Shown here piece by piece: positions 6,776 to 15,794 of a stretch of 64,000 bases of DNA. The notes beneath the pieces were generated by a model, which did no database searches, had not been told where the DNA came from, and worked only from the letters and a program-made list of their open reading frames with translations. Source of the stretch: SpSt-333 sp964371615 (GTDB taxonomy: Bacteria; Bacteroidota; Ignavibacteria; UBA10030; UBA8401); the NCBI GenBank assembly GCA_964371615.1, contig CAYJMS010000003.1, forward strand, positions 310,001 to 374,000. The letters run 5' to 3'. Made by a program: the position numbers and the translations under genes. Position 1 is the first letter of the stretch. Every line of letters begins with the position of its first letter.

Positions 6776-9487
6776 ATGAATGCTCTCAGCGAGGAGCAGA
6801 ACGCGCTTTCATCGCTTCCATCCTCCGCTCTTTTGACAAACGGAGTGAGGGTGCGCACCGGAGCGTCACGCGCGTACTACAAATTTGAAGTTCCGGATAA
6901 TTTTTTCCTGCTTCCCGGCATGTCGGTGAAATGCGGCATCGGATCCGCCATCCGTTTTTCATTTCTCGCCATCGTAGCGGACGTACACAGCCAGTTCGTC
7001 TATTTTCTTTTTCCGGTCGACATGGGAGAACAGATCGCGGAACTCACATGTGCGTGGGAACCGGCGGAGATCACCGCGCGGCTTCACGAACGATGGTTGT
7101 CGGTGAACGCAACACCGCTGCTGGAGCATATACTCGACCGGTCTTTTGCCGACAACGTTCGCCCCTTCACCAAAGAACCGATCTTCCCTTCGACGTTCAC
7201 CGAATCCCAATTGAACGCACTGAAGGAATCCCTCTCCCGGCGCATTTCCATCGTGATCGGTGAACGCCGGCACGGAAAAACAGGCGTTGCCGCTGCGCTG
7301 TTGTTCAACGCGATTCGCGAAGGAAAGCGCATTCTCTATCTTGCCTCATCCTCCGACGGTTTATATCATTGTATGAACGAAGTCGTGCAACTGAATCCCG
7401 TCGTCGCGGAAGAGTCGATCGCCATTATCGACGCCGGACTGGATCTGCAGCCGGCGCTTCCCGTGCCGCATCTGAGTATGGAGGGAGTGATTGACCCGAA
7501 AAAAAATGACGGATTAAAAAAACTCTTTTCCGTTATCGTTGCCGAGCATGAATACATTGATACGGACGAATTGCATGCAATGATTGCGGAGAAACAGAAA
7601 CAAATTGCAGAAGCGGCGCAGGAAGCGGAAACGATAAAGGATGAGGTCAACCGGCTGCAGGGAATGAGCATGATCGACCGGATGAAAGTACGTAATCACA
7701 AAGCGTTGCTGGATGAGACGCAGATGAAGCTGCAGCACAAATTGGCGCTCGTGGAACGATTGAAGCAGCACTCGGCTACGCTGACAAAGGAATTAGCGCG
7801 AAAAGAACGGACGCTCCCTCTTTCACAAAAAGAGAAAATAGCGGCGGAGTCGTTCGCCCCGACATCCATTGCATTCACCGGTTCGGATGCGTTTCGCCCG
7901 CACACATCCGCAAAGCGCTGCATTGCTACCACATTATCCCAAGCATTATTGCTCGACCCGTCGCTGTTTGCGGGTATCGACATCGTCTGTCTCGACGATG
8001 CTCATGCTTTCAATCTCCCGGAATTTTTCTACTGTGCGTCGCTTGCAAGGGAGCGGTGTTACATTCTGGCGGATGTGACCGAACAACCTCCGCAATCCGC
8101 ATCGCAGGGAGAGCCTGCGCGGCAATGGCTCCAAAAGAATTTTTTCCATTACGTTCAACAGGACGACAGCGATTCCCACCGATTTAAGGCCGGCGCATTG
8201 CCCAAAAATATTATCAGCGAATTAACGCTCCCCGGCAGAACGACGACGGTTTTTGAGGCGCTGTTATACAATGCGCTGGACGATTCGTCGATACCATCGT
8301 CCACAACGGGCAGGATTCATTTTATCAACACCGAAGGACAGTTTGCCGTCGCCCCGCAATTCATCGGCAAGAAAAAGATTCTGCCGTACAACGAGGTAAA
8401 CGCCAAACGGGTAGCGGATTGCGCCAAACATGCGCTAATGAGTGGTACGACGACACAATCCGACGTTATGATCGTCGCGCCGCCGAGCGGCCAGACAATG
8501 CACCTGCGCGAGCATCTGCATGGATTACGAATGCAGAACATCGAGATCGCCTCGCTCGGATCGTTGCGCCTCTGCTCCAAAAGAGCGCTTATCTTCGATC
8601 TGACCGTTGCCGGCCTCGACTTCACGCTGCGCATGCTCGACGAGAGAAAAAGCGGGATGGTCAAGGTTGCCGATATTTTCAACACGCTTCTCTCCACCGT
8701 GCACGAGGATCTGTATGTGATCGCCGATCTGGGATATTTCCGCACGCGGTACAAGGGAAAGTTCATCGAAAAACTCCTATCGTCCATGAGTTCGAAATCA
8801 GAGAACATCGCGGCAATCGGCAACGCCTCCCGCCGGTTCGACGATCTCTCCTTTGACATGCGCAGAAAAGTTCTCTTCGCTTCCGCAACGGATAAAAATT
8901 CCGCCGACTACCGGACGAAACTGGAACAGCTCAAAACCTCCGCACTGGACCAGTCATCGGCACAGCAGAACTCCATTGCCCGCGCAGATTCAAAACTCAA
9001 AAATGATATCTACACGGCATCACTGCGCGTGCTGGCAAAACGGACGTTGATCAACATCATCGCGCAGTACCTGGAGACAAATCCGCTCTATAAAACCACC
9101 GCCGAAACGCAGAAGTATATTTCTATTCTTCCGGAATATGAATGCGAAAGCGAAAACGACTTTAAGGCGATCATGGATATGTGGAACGTGCTGATCTACG
9201 AAACATCGAACGCCCGCCGGCAGTCGGAACATCCGCTCGCCATAAAGGCAAAAGTAGATTCGAAAATCGCTACGGACATCCAGCAGATCTATTATTACTA
9301 CCATTCCGATCTCGAGATGGTGGTGGAAGAAGGGAAACACAAACTGGCGCAAAGCATACAGAAAATTTTCAACGACTGCATCGGAAAAAAACCGGTTACG
9401 CCATCCGATTGGAAGAATGCGTACCTCATCTTCCTCAACCGCATGGAGAAATATCTCGATACGATTGTGAATCAGGTCAGGGTGTAG
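6776..9487 (+). CDS. Dna2/Upf1-like SF1 helicase-fold ATPase with coiled-coil stalk
   Basis: Large cytoplasmic protein, 903 residues from the ATG at 6776; a TTG at 6692 would add 28 but overlaps a promoter-like -35 box. Counting from the TTG, an N-terminal beta-rich domain (to about 170) precedes a perfect Walker A, GERRHGKTG (about 189). A heptad-like coiled coil (about 285-370) is inserted before Walker B, VCLDDAH (about 434), and a motif III-like ILADVTEQPPQ follows. The region near 590-640 (DVMIVAPPSGQ) corresponds to motif IV/V of SF1 enzymes, but the arginine of motif VI (QGRE type) is not seen. The C-terminal 300 residues are helical and unrecognised. The stalk between motifs I and II recalls Upf1/Dna2. 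Activity as a helicase, rather than a DNA-bound ATPase, is uncertain. Confidence 0.7.
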   Translation: MNALSEEQNALSSLPSSALLTNGVRVRTGASRAYYKFEVPDNFFLLPGMSVKCGIGSAIRFSFLAIVADVHSQFVYFLFPVDMGEQIAELTCAWEPAEITARLHERWLSVNATPLLEHILDRSFADNVRPFTKEPIFPSTFTESQLNALKESLSRRISIVIGERRHGKTGVAAALLFNAIREGKRILYLASSSDGLYHCMNEVVQLNPVVAEESIAIIDAGLDLQPALPVPHLSMEGVIDPKKNDGLKKLFSVIVAEHEYIDTDELHAMIAEKQKQIAEAAQEAETIKDEVNRLQGMSMIDRMKVRNHKALLDETQMKLQHKLALVERLKQHSATLTKELARKERTLPLSQKEKIAAESFAPTSIAFTGSDAFRPHTSAKRCIATTLSQALLLDPSLFAGIDIVCLDDAHAFNLPEFFYCASLARERCYILADVTEQPPQSASQGEPARQWLQKNFFHYVQQDDSDSHRFKAGALPKNIISELTLPGRTTTVFEALLYNALDDSSIPSSTTGRIHFINTEGQFAVAPQFIGKKKILPYNEVNAKRVADCAKHALMSGTTTQSDVMIVAPPSGQTMHLREHLHGLRMQNIEIASLGSLRLCSKRALIFDLTVAGLDFTLRMLDERKSGMVKVADIFNTLLSTVHEDLYVIADLGYFRTRYKGKFIEKLLSSMSSKSENIAAIGNASRRFDDLSFDMRRKVLFASATDKNSADYRTKLEQLKTSALDQSSAQQNSIARADSKLKNDIYTASLRVLAKRTLINIIAQYLETNPLYKTTAETQKYISILPEYECESENDFKAIMDMWNVLIYETSNARRQSEHPLAIKAKVDSKIATDIQQIYYYYHSDLEMVVEEGKHKLAQSIQKIFNDCIGKKPVTPSDWKNAYLIFLNRMEKYLDTIVNQVRV

Positions 9488-9781
9488 TTGGTTGTTAGTC
9501 ATTAGTTATTGGTCATTGGTCATTAGTCATTGGTTATTGGGAATTAGGAATTAGGAATTGGGAATCGGGAATTGGCAAATAGTCATCCATCATTCATAAT
9601 TCATAATTCATAATTCATCCTTCATCCCTCTTCTCAGCCTCCATTAGTTCTGTTTCGTTGCATTTCAACCGTATTTATACTACTTTGATGCACAATCGGC
9701 AAAATTTTTTGCAGGGATGACTACGATTGTCCCGGTCAATAAAGACACGGATACCCCTGTAAAACCACCAATTTCAGAGTT
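9488..9781. repeat. Low-complexity spacer with short tandem repeats
   Basis: Between the ATPase and the glycosyltransferase. Positions 9487-9545 repeat variants of TTAGTCATTGGT, 9541-9577 repeat GAATTAG/GAATTGG, and 9590-9625 repeat TCATAAT(T/C). The units are 7-10 bases and imperfect. No open frame has gene-like features and no T-tailed hairpin is visible. Confidence 0.7.
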
Positions 9782-10978
9782 ATGGCAGAAGAACAACAAC
9801 AAGAGCAGGCGGGCGAACCCCAAAAGCGCGAAAATCCTTTCAGAAGGAAGAATTTTAAAAAACCCTTCCCCCCGCGGCAACGCAGGCCGGAAGGCGAATT
9901 TCCCTCGCTGGAAAAAGCGGATGAGCTACCGCCGTCGATATTTCCCGAGGCGGCAGAGCAGAAGAAACCCGCGCCGCAGCCCCGTCAGAATCAACCCCGG
10001 CAGCAGCACGCACCACAGCAAAAACAGCAGCAGCAACACCAACAGGGTGGCAAGCCGTATGTTTCGGTTATTATTCCGCTGCTAAACGAGGAGGAATCGC
10101 TCCGTGAACTGCACGAACAATTGAAGAGCGCCATGGCGCGTGTCAGCGGCAATTACGAATTGATTTTTGTGGACGATGGTTCGACGGACAACTCCTTCAA
10201 AGTGCTTCGCGATCTCCGTTCGCGCAACAACCGCGTGAAAGCAATTCGCTTCCGGCGCAACTACGGCAAGAGCGCTGCGCTCGCTGTCGGTTTCCAGAAA
10301 GCACAGGGAGAATTTGTTATCACTATGGATGCCGATCTGCAGGACGATCCGGCGGAAATTTCGAATCTGATCAAAGAACTCAAAGGGGGACTCGATGTCG
10401 TCTCCGGATGGAAAAAGAAACGGCGCGATCCGTTCACCAAAACAGCTCCGTCGAAATTTTTCAACTTCGTCACGGCAAAAGTAACCGGCATCAATATCCA
10501 CGACTTTAACTGCGGTTTAAAAGGGTACAAACGGGACGTGGTGAAGAGCGTCAGCGTGTACGGCGAACTGCACCGGTACATTCCCGCGCTGGCGCATTGG
10601 CAGGGATTTAAAGTCGGCGAAACGGTCGTCAACCACCGCCCGCGGCGGTTCGGTAAGACCAAATTCGGCATGACGCGCTTTACGCGGGGATTTCTCGATC
10701 TCGTGACGGTGATCTTTACCACCCGGTACATTACCCGGCCGCTGCATTTGTTCGGCGGATGGGGAATACTGTCGTCGCTGATCGGCGCGTCGATATTTCT
10801 CTGGCTGTCGTACGAAAAATTCTTCAACGGCGAACCGATCGGCAACCGTCCTCTCTTTCTCGTGTCGCTCATTATGATTATCGTCGGCGTGCAGTTTGTG
10901 TCGATGGGTTTGCTCGGCGAACTCATCACGCGTAACCAGCAGATGGAACGGGAATACACGATCCGGGAAGAGCTGTAA
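9782..10978 (+). CDS. Family 2 glycosyltransferase, polyprenyl-phosphate type, with Gln-rich N-terminus
   Basis: A 398-residue membrane glycosyltransferase of the DPM1/GtrB/ArnC type, which transfers a sugar from a nucleotide donor to a polyprenyl phosphate. The GT2 core begins at about residue 92: YVSVIIPLLNEEESL, then IFVDDGSTDNS, RNYGKSAAL and the metal-binding MDADLQDDP, with FNCGLKGY further on. Two transmembrane helices close the protein (about 320-345 and 358-382), as usual for this group. The first 90 residues are unusual: a disordered Gln/Pro/Arg/Lys-rich extension including QQQQ tracts. It is followed after 8 bases by a GT4 gene, so the two are probably co-transcribed. Confidence 0.88.
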   Translation: MAEEQQQEQAGEPQKRENPFRRKNFKKPFPPRQRRPEGEFPSLEKADELPPSIFPEAAEQKKPAPQPRQNQPRQQHAPQQKQQQQHQQGGKPYVSVIIPLLNEEESLRELHEQLKSAMARVSGNYELIFVDDGSTDNSFKVLRDLRSRNNRVKAIRFRRNYGKSAALAVGFQKAQGEFVITMDADLQDDPAEISNLIKELKGGLDVVSGWKKKRRDPFTKTAPSKFFNFVTAKVTGINIHDFNCGLKGYKRDVVKSVSVYGELHRYIPALAHWQGFKVGETVVNHRPRRFGKTKFGMTRFTRGFLDLVTVIFTTRYITRPLHLFGGWGILSSLIGASIFLWLSYEKFFNGEPIGNRPLFLVSLIMIIVGVQFVSMGLLGELITRNQQMEREYTIREEL

Positions 10979-10986
10979 GAAAAACG

Positions 10987-12105
10987 ATGAAGATCCTTCT
11001 ATTCGGTCCTGCGTATCCCCTGCGCGGTGGTATGGCGCATTTTATCGCGCTGCTCTACACGGAGCTCACCCGGCGGGGGCACGATGTGGAGATTATCAAT
11101 TTCACCCGTCAGTATCCCGACCTGCTTTTTCCCGGCAAGACACAAAAAGAGAGCGGCGACGCGGGCATTCCCGTTCCCAGTACACCGCTGATCGATTCGA
11201 TCAATCCGTTTAATTGGTTAAGACAAGGTATGGCGCTCAGAAAAAAGAACGCCGATTTGGTCATTTCCACGTACTGGCTCCCCTTCTTCGGTCCCAGCAC
11301 GGGAATGCTGCACAAACTGCTGCGACGGGGTAAAACCAAAACACTGACGATCCTGCACAATGTTATACCGCACGAACGTCGTCCCGGGGATATTGCATTT
11401 ACAAAATTCCTCTTCCGGCATACGGATTACTTCATCGCACAATCCGAATCGGTGGAAAAAGACCTGCTGAAATTCGTTCCGAACGCACGATATAAACGGG
11501 TTTCACTGCCGATGTTCTCTCTCTTTAAGGACCGGATTCCAAAAGCAGAAGCGAAAAAAATCCTGAACATCACAGACGAAAAAGTGATTATGTTCTTTGG
11601 TTATATCCGTCCCTACAAAGGATTGCACGTGCTGATCGATGCGATGAAGATCCTGAAAACGAAGATGAACCTGCGCCTGCTGGTCTGCGGAGAATTTTAC
11701 GGTGACGAGGAAAAATATCGCACTCAAATGAAAGATGCGGGGATTAAATCGAGAACGACAGTCTATTCGGATTATATCCCCAACGAAAAAGTACACATCT
11801 ATTTCTCAGCCGCGGATGTGGTCGTACAACCGTACGTCTCCGCAACGCAGAGCGCCATTGCGCAGATGGCGTACTTCTTTTCATCACCGATCATCGCCAC
11901 CAACGTGGGCGCATTGCCGGAAGTGGTGATACACGAAAAATCGGGATTAATCGTCCCGCCGAACGATCCCGCCGCGCTGGCGGATGCGATTCTCCGGTTC
12001 TACAACGAGAAGATGGAACAGAAACTTATGGCGGGCGCGAGTGAAGAGCGAAAGAAATATACGTGGGAAGCAATGGCAGAGGCAATAGAAAGTCTCGCCC
12101 AATAA
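10987..12105 (+). CDS. Family 4 glycosyltransferase (GT-B fold)
   Basis: A 372-residue retaining glycosyltransferase. The N-terminal Rossmann domain starts MKILLFGPAYPLRGGMAHF, a glycine-rich acceptor-side loop. The C-terminal domain has MFFGYIRPYKGLHVLIDA (about 200) and the nucleotide-sugar motif near 290-330: QPYVSATQSAIAQMAYFFSSP, then VGALPEVV and ESGLIVPPND-like HEKSGLIVPPNDPAALADAI. The E-x7-E donor motif is relaxed here (ATQSAIAQMAY replaces the first Glu), so donor choice is unclear. It lies 8 bases after the polyprenyl-phosphate transferase, suggesting a surface-glycan or glycolipid pathway with the methyltransferase downstream. Confidence 0.85.
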   Translation: MKILLFGPAYPLRGGMAHFIALLYTELTRRGHDVEIINFTRQYPDLLFPGKTQKESGDAGIPVPSTPLIDSINPFNWLRQGMALRKKNADLVISTYWLPFFGPSTGMLHKLLRRGKTKTLTILHNVIPHERRPGDIAFTKFLFRHTDYFIAQSESVEKDLLKFVPNARYKRVSLPMFSLFKDRIPKAEAKKILNITDEKVIMFFGYIRPYKGLHVLIDAMKILKTKMNLRLLVCGEFYGDEEKYRTQMKDAGIKSRTTVYSDYIPNEKVHIYFSAADVVVQPYVSATQSAIAQMAYFFSSPIIATNVGALPEVVIHEKSGLIVPPNDPAALADAILRFYNEKMEQKLMAGASEERKKYTWEAMAEAIESLAQ

Positions 12106-12487
12106 ATAAATTCACCACAGAGGGCACGGAGGTCGCAGAGAAAAATGTATCGCCGACCTCCTGGTCGGCGGGTTTAGTGGTGCCGGCGTCTCCCGTCTGC
12201 CAATCTTTCGTGCTTTTAACGTCCGCCGTGCTTTTTGGCGGGGAGGTCGCAGAGAAAAATGTATCGCTTGCCTGCCGCAGGCACGGCCGACCTCCTGGTC
12301 GGCGGGTTTAATATCGCATCCGACGGACCCGCCTGTCGCGCGTTGTTCACCCTGAGCAAACGAGCGTTTTTTGCGAGCGCGTCGAAGGGTGGCGAAAGTC
12401 CAAAAAAAAGGTTACCGCTGAGGAAATTGCTATAGCGAACCGTTCGCTTGGAGCAAATGGTTCGCTTCACAATAAATCGAAAACACT
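12106..12487. repeat. Intergenic direct repeats and REP-like palindrome
   Basis: Two copies of a unit starting GGAGGTCGCAGAGAAAAATG occur at 12128-12176 and 12242-12310. Both end in the hairpin CCGACC-TCCT-GGTCGG followed by CGGGTTTA; the second carries an extra palindromic TGCCTGCCGCAGGCA. Near 12343-12396 lies a further dyad of the CACCCTGAGC...CGAAGGGTGG type, also seen in altered form near 35892. No gene is supported here. Confidence 0.7.
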
Positions 12488-13300
12488 ATGCAATACGACC
12501 CAATTAAAAACATCATCGGCGACGTGGCAAAAAAAGCCCCGGTGCTTCGCAAATTCTTTTACTGGATACTCGGCGTCATGTTCCTGCGCACGTGGTACGT
12601 AAAGCGCGCGTTGCGGGAACTGCTTGCCAATAAAAAAGGGACATTCAACCTGTTCGACGCCGGAAGCGGGTTCGGGCAATACTCGTACTTTATCGCCAAG
12701 AAATTTCCGAACGGATCCATTCACGCCATCGACGTTAAAAAAGATTACATCGCCGACTGCAAAGAATTCTTCCCCGCTGTCGGTATTACGAATGTGCAAT
12801 TCGGCGTTGAAGATCTTACCGTGCCGACTCATACGAACCGGTTCGATTTTATTCTCTCCGTTGACGTGATGGAGCATATTGCGGCCGATGTGACGGTCTT
12901 TAAGAACTTCTTTGCGGCGATGAAGCCCGGGGGACGCTTATTGATACACACCCCGTCAAATCTCGGCGGATCGGATGTGCATAAAGAGGGGGACAAAAGT
13001 TTTGTGGAGGAACACGCGCGGGACGGATATTCCGTTGAGGATATTACTGCAAAATTAAAGTCGGCAGGATTCAACATTCTTTATAGCAAATACTCCTACG
13101 GACCGATCGGCACATTCTCCTGGCGACTAGTGGTGAAATATCCCCTGCTGATGGTCAACGCAAGCAAAATCTTCTTTGTCGTTCTCCCCTTCTATTACCT
13201 TTTGACGCTCTGGTTCTCCCTGCTGCTTATGTGGATTGATTATCACTCAAACAATAAAACGGGGACGGGATTGTTGGTGGCGGCGGAGAAAGGGGCTTAA
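12488..13300 (+). CDS. Class I SAM-dependent methyltransferase with C-terminal membrane helix
   Basis: A 270-residue protein. The Rossmann methyltransferase core shows motif I FDAGSGFGQYSYF (about 55-67), the acidic end of strand 2 in IHAIDVKKDY, motif II/post I FDFILSVDVMEHI, and GGRLLIHTPSNLGG (motif III). The C-terminal 60 residues are strongly hydrophobic (FFVVLPFYYLLTLWFSLLLMWI), placing the enzyme at the membrane. The substrate is unknown. A quinone- or lipid-type acceptor, or the glycan made by the two upstream glycosyltransferases, would fit, but nothing in the sequence decides it. Confidence 0.85.
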   Translation: MQYDPIKNIIGDVAKKAPVLRKFFYWILGVMFLRTWYVKRALRELLANKKGTFNLFDAGSGFGQYSYFIAKKFPNGSIHAIDVKKDYIADCKEFFPAVGITNVQFGVEDLTVPTHTNRFDFILSVDVMEHIAADVTVFKNFFAAMKPGGRLLIHTPSNLGGSDVHKEGDKSFVEEHARDGYSVEDITAKLKSAGFNILYSKYSYGPIGTFSWRLVVKYPLLMVNASKIFFVVLPFYYLLTLWFSLLLMWIDYHSNNKTGTGLLVAAEKGA

Positions 13301-13431
13301 CATTCGAGCAACAACACGGTGCCAAAGTCATCAATTACCAATCCTATCTATTAGATGTCGACATTAAACCAGCACAATAAACATCATATGAAGAGGGAAT
13401 ACCATGGTAGCGATTATTCATTACAAACCCG

Positions 13432-15498
13432 TTACCTGAGCAACAGAAGTTTCTTTGTATCAACAAAATCTTGTGCGTGCAGACGGTAGAAATACACACC
13501 ACTTGCCAAGCCCACGGGGCTCCATTGCCGTGAGTATGTTCCGGCGGGTAACTCTTCAGAGAGGAGTACGGACACTTCTCTCCCCAAAGCATCAAACACT
13601 TTCAGTGATACAAACGATTTTGATGGAAGACCAAAGGAGATCGTCGTCACCGGATTGAACGGATTGGGATAGTTTTGCTCAAGAACAAAACACGTCGGCG
13701 CCTCTGCAAAGAGTATTTGTACTGATGTTATCATCTCCGATATCGTTCTCCTCCAAACGCCTTTACGACCAGCTCTGGCAAAAAGATTCGTACCACTGAC
13801 AGCAAGCGACCAGACAGTTGTATTCGTCAAACCGGAATTTACAGCACTCCAGCTACTACCATAATTAGTGGAAAGAAAAACACCGCCACCAGTTCCCGCA
13901 AAGAGATTCGTGTCGCTGACGGCGAGAGCATAGACAGAAGTATTCGTCAAACCAGAATTTTTAGCATTCCAGCTTATCCCACTATTGGTAGAAAGAAAAA
14001 CACCGCCACCAGTTCCCGCAAAGAGATTCGTGTCGCTGACGGCGAGAGCATAGACAGAAGTATTCGTCAAACCAGAATTTTTGGCATTCCAGCTTATCCC
14101 ACTATTGGTAGAAAGAAAAACACCGCCACCAGTTCCGATAAAGAGATTTGTGTCGTCGACGGCAAGATCGTGGAAAGTGTTGTTTGTCAATCCAGAATGC
14201 GCGTAACCCCAGCTTACACCATCATTGGTGGAACGATATAAACCGCCATCAGTCCCAGCAAATAGATTTGTGCCACCGACATCAAGGAAGTGGACAACAG
14301 AGTTTAATAAGCCGGAATTTACCGCACCCCAACCCGTACCGTTGTTGGTAGAATTAAAGACGCCACCACCTTCAGTACCAACAAAGAGATTTGTTTCGGT
14401 GATGACAATATCACGGACTATTTTGTTCGTCAAACCGGAATTTTTGGCGTTCCAGATTATTCCGTTGTTAGTGGAAAGAAAGACACCGTAGTCTGTCCCG
14501 ATAAAGATATTGGTGTCGCTTAAGGCAAGATCATGAATACCAACGCCTTTCAAGCCGGAATTTGCGACACTCCAGCTTACGCCGTTGTTGGTAGAACGAA
14601 AAACACCATCATCAGTCCCAGCAAAAAGATTCGAATCTCTTATGGCAAGCGACGAGACCACCGTGTTCGTCAAACCGTAATTTATTATATTCCAACTTGT
14701 GCCGTTGTTGGTGGAAATAAAAACACCGCCACCCCAAGATCCTGCAAAGAGAATCGTGTCGCTGACGACAAGATCACGGATATATGGATTCGTCAAACCG
14801 GAATTCACAGCACTCCAACTTGTGCCGTTTTTATTTGAACGAAAGACACCGCCGCCACCAGTTCCCGCAAATAAATTTGTGTCGCTGACCGCAAGAGTAT
14901 AGACAAAATAGTTCGTATTCACGATGCTCCAGCTTTCACCGTTGTTTGTGGAACGAAATACGCCGAAATCAGTCCCGGCAAAGAGATTTGTATCACTGAC
15001 GGCAAGCGACCATATAGCCGTGTTCACCGGGCCGGAATTTACGGTACTCCAATTCGTACCGTTGTTGGTGGAAATATAAACTCCACCATCGGTTCCAGCA
15101 AAAAGATTCGAGCCATTGACGGCAAGCGACAGGACAGATGTATTTGTCAAACCGGAATTTATAACATCCCAACTTGCGCCGTTGTTTGTAGACAGAAAGA
15201 CGCCGCCATTGGTCCCGGCAATGAGATTTGTACCACTAATGGCAAGATCTCGGATATGCAGATTCGTCAAACCGGAATTTACGACATCCCAGCTTGCGCC
15301 GTTGTTGGTGGAACGAAAAACACCGTCATAAGTACTGGCAAAAAGATTCGCGCCGCCGATAGCAATATAAATAATTTTGCCACCATCAGGCCCGTTTGTT
15401 TGTATCCATTGGGCATACAATTGATTCCTAGTAACAAAAATGGAACAAAATAAAAATATGATAAATAAAAGTTGAAAAGGCCGGATAGTGGTTTTCAT
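13432..15498 (-). CDS. Secreted Asp-box repeat protein with type IX secretion C-terminal domain
   Basis: A 688-residue protein with a signal peptide (residues 1-29, ending near LYAQ). Fourteen copies of a 40-residue repeat follow (the last partial), of the form LTNxxVxxLAVSDTNLFAGTxGGVFxSTNNGxSWxxxNSG. The STNNGxSW segment is an Asp-box (BNR) motif, so the repeats probably close beta-propellers like those of sortilin/sialidase-like proteins. The C-terminal 80 residues are a type IX sorting domain: FVLEQNYPNPFNPVTTI, then LKVFDALGREVSVLL and GVYFYRLHAQDFVDTKKLLLLR. It is expected to be exported and anchored or released at the surface. No hydrolase site is visible; binding or adhesion is the modest guess. 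Two neighbouring repeats are nearly identical at DNA level. Confidence 0.9.
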   Translation of the reverse strand: MKTTIRPFQLLFIIFLFCSIFVTRNQLYAQWIQTNGPDGGKIIYIAIGGANLFASTYDGVFRSTNNGASWDVVNSGLTNLHIRDLAISGTNLIAGTNGGVFLSTNNGASWDVINSGLTNTSVLSLAVNGSNLFAGTDGGVYISTNNGTNWSTVNSGPVNTAIWSLAVSDTNLFAGTDFGVFRSTNNGESWSIVNTNYFVYTLAVSDTNLFAGTGGGGVFRSNKNGTSWSAVNSGLTNPYIRDLVVSDTILFAGSWGGGVFISTNNGTSWNIINYGLTNTVVSSLAIRDSNLFAGTDDGVFRSTNNGVSWSVANSGLKGVGIHDLALSDTNIFIGTDYGVFLSTNNGIIWNAKNSGLTNKIVRDIVITETNLFVGTEGGGVFNSTNNGTGWGAVNSGLLNSVVHFLDVGGTNLFAGTDGGLYRSTNDGVSWGYAHSGLTNNTFHDLAVDDTNLFIGTGGGVFLSTNSGISWNAKNSGLTNTSVYALAVSDTNLFAGTGGGVFLSTNSGISWNAKNSGLTNTSVYALAVSDTNLFAGTGGGVFLSTNYGSSWSAVNSGLTNTTVWSLAVSGTNLFARAGRKGVWRRTISEMITSVQILFAEAPTCFVLEQNYPNPFNPVTTISFGLPSKSFVSLKVFDALGREVSVLLSEELPAGTYSRQWSPVGLASGVYFYRLHAQDFVDTKKLLLLR
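13871..14110 (-). repeat. Near-identical 120-bp tandem repeats inside the Asp-box protein gene
   Basis: Bases 13871-13990 and 13991-14110 match at 119 of 120 positions (A versus G at 13962/14082). They encode the same 40-residue repeat unit twice. The next unit starts the same way and then diverges from about 14137. Other units of the gene are well diverged, which points to a recent in-frame duplication. Confidence 0.9.
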
Positions 15499-15794
15499 TT
15501 TATTTCTTTATCGCGGAACAGTGAAGGTCAATTGCAACCAACGTCAGTTACAATGTAATCCATTAAAAATCTTCCCCTGTTTTTCGTTTAGGAGGAGCAC
15601 AATGTGACAAATAAAAATATCAACGATCTGATATTTTTCTGATCGGGCGCAGAATGTAGAGTGGCATCGTAAAGTCGCGTGCAATATATGTTTAGCATTA
15701 GAAAAATGCAACACAGGTAAATATAATTTTCTGATTTGATGATTTTATGATTTGTGAGCGCGCGTGCAACACCCATTTTGGCTGATCCACCGCC
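15499..15794. other. Spacer without supported genes
   Basis: 296 A+T-rich bases between two leftward genes. Direct word repeats of the type TGATTTTATGATTTGTGA occur near 15734-15758 and recur in other spacers up to 20.5 kb. No hairpin with a T-run and no convincing reading frame is seen. Confidence 0.55.

Noticed and set aside
13800..15400. Regularly spaced 120-bp repeats resembling a CRISPR or satellite array
   Set aside because: They keep one open reading frame on the minus strand and encode Asp-box protein repeats; there are no short palindromic repeats with unique spacers.
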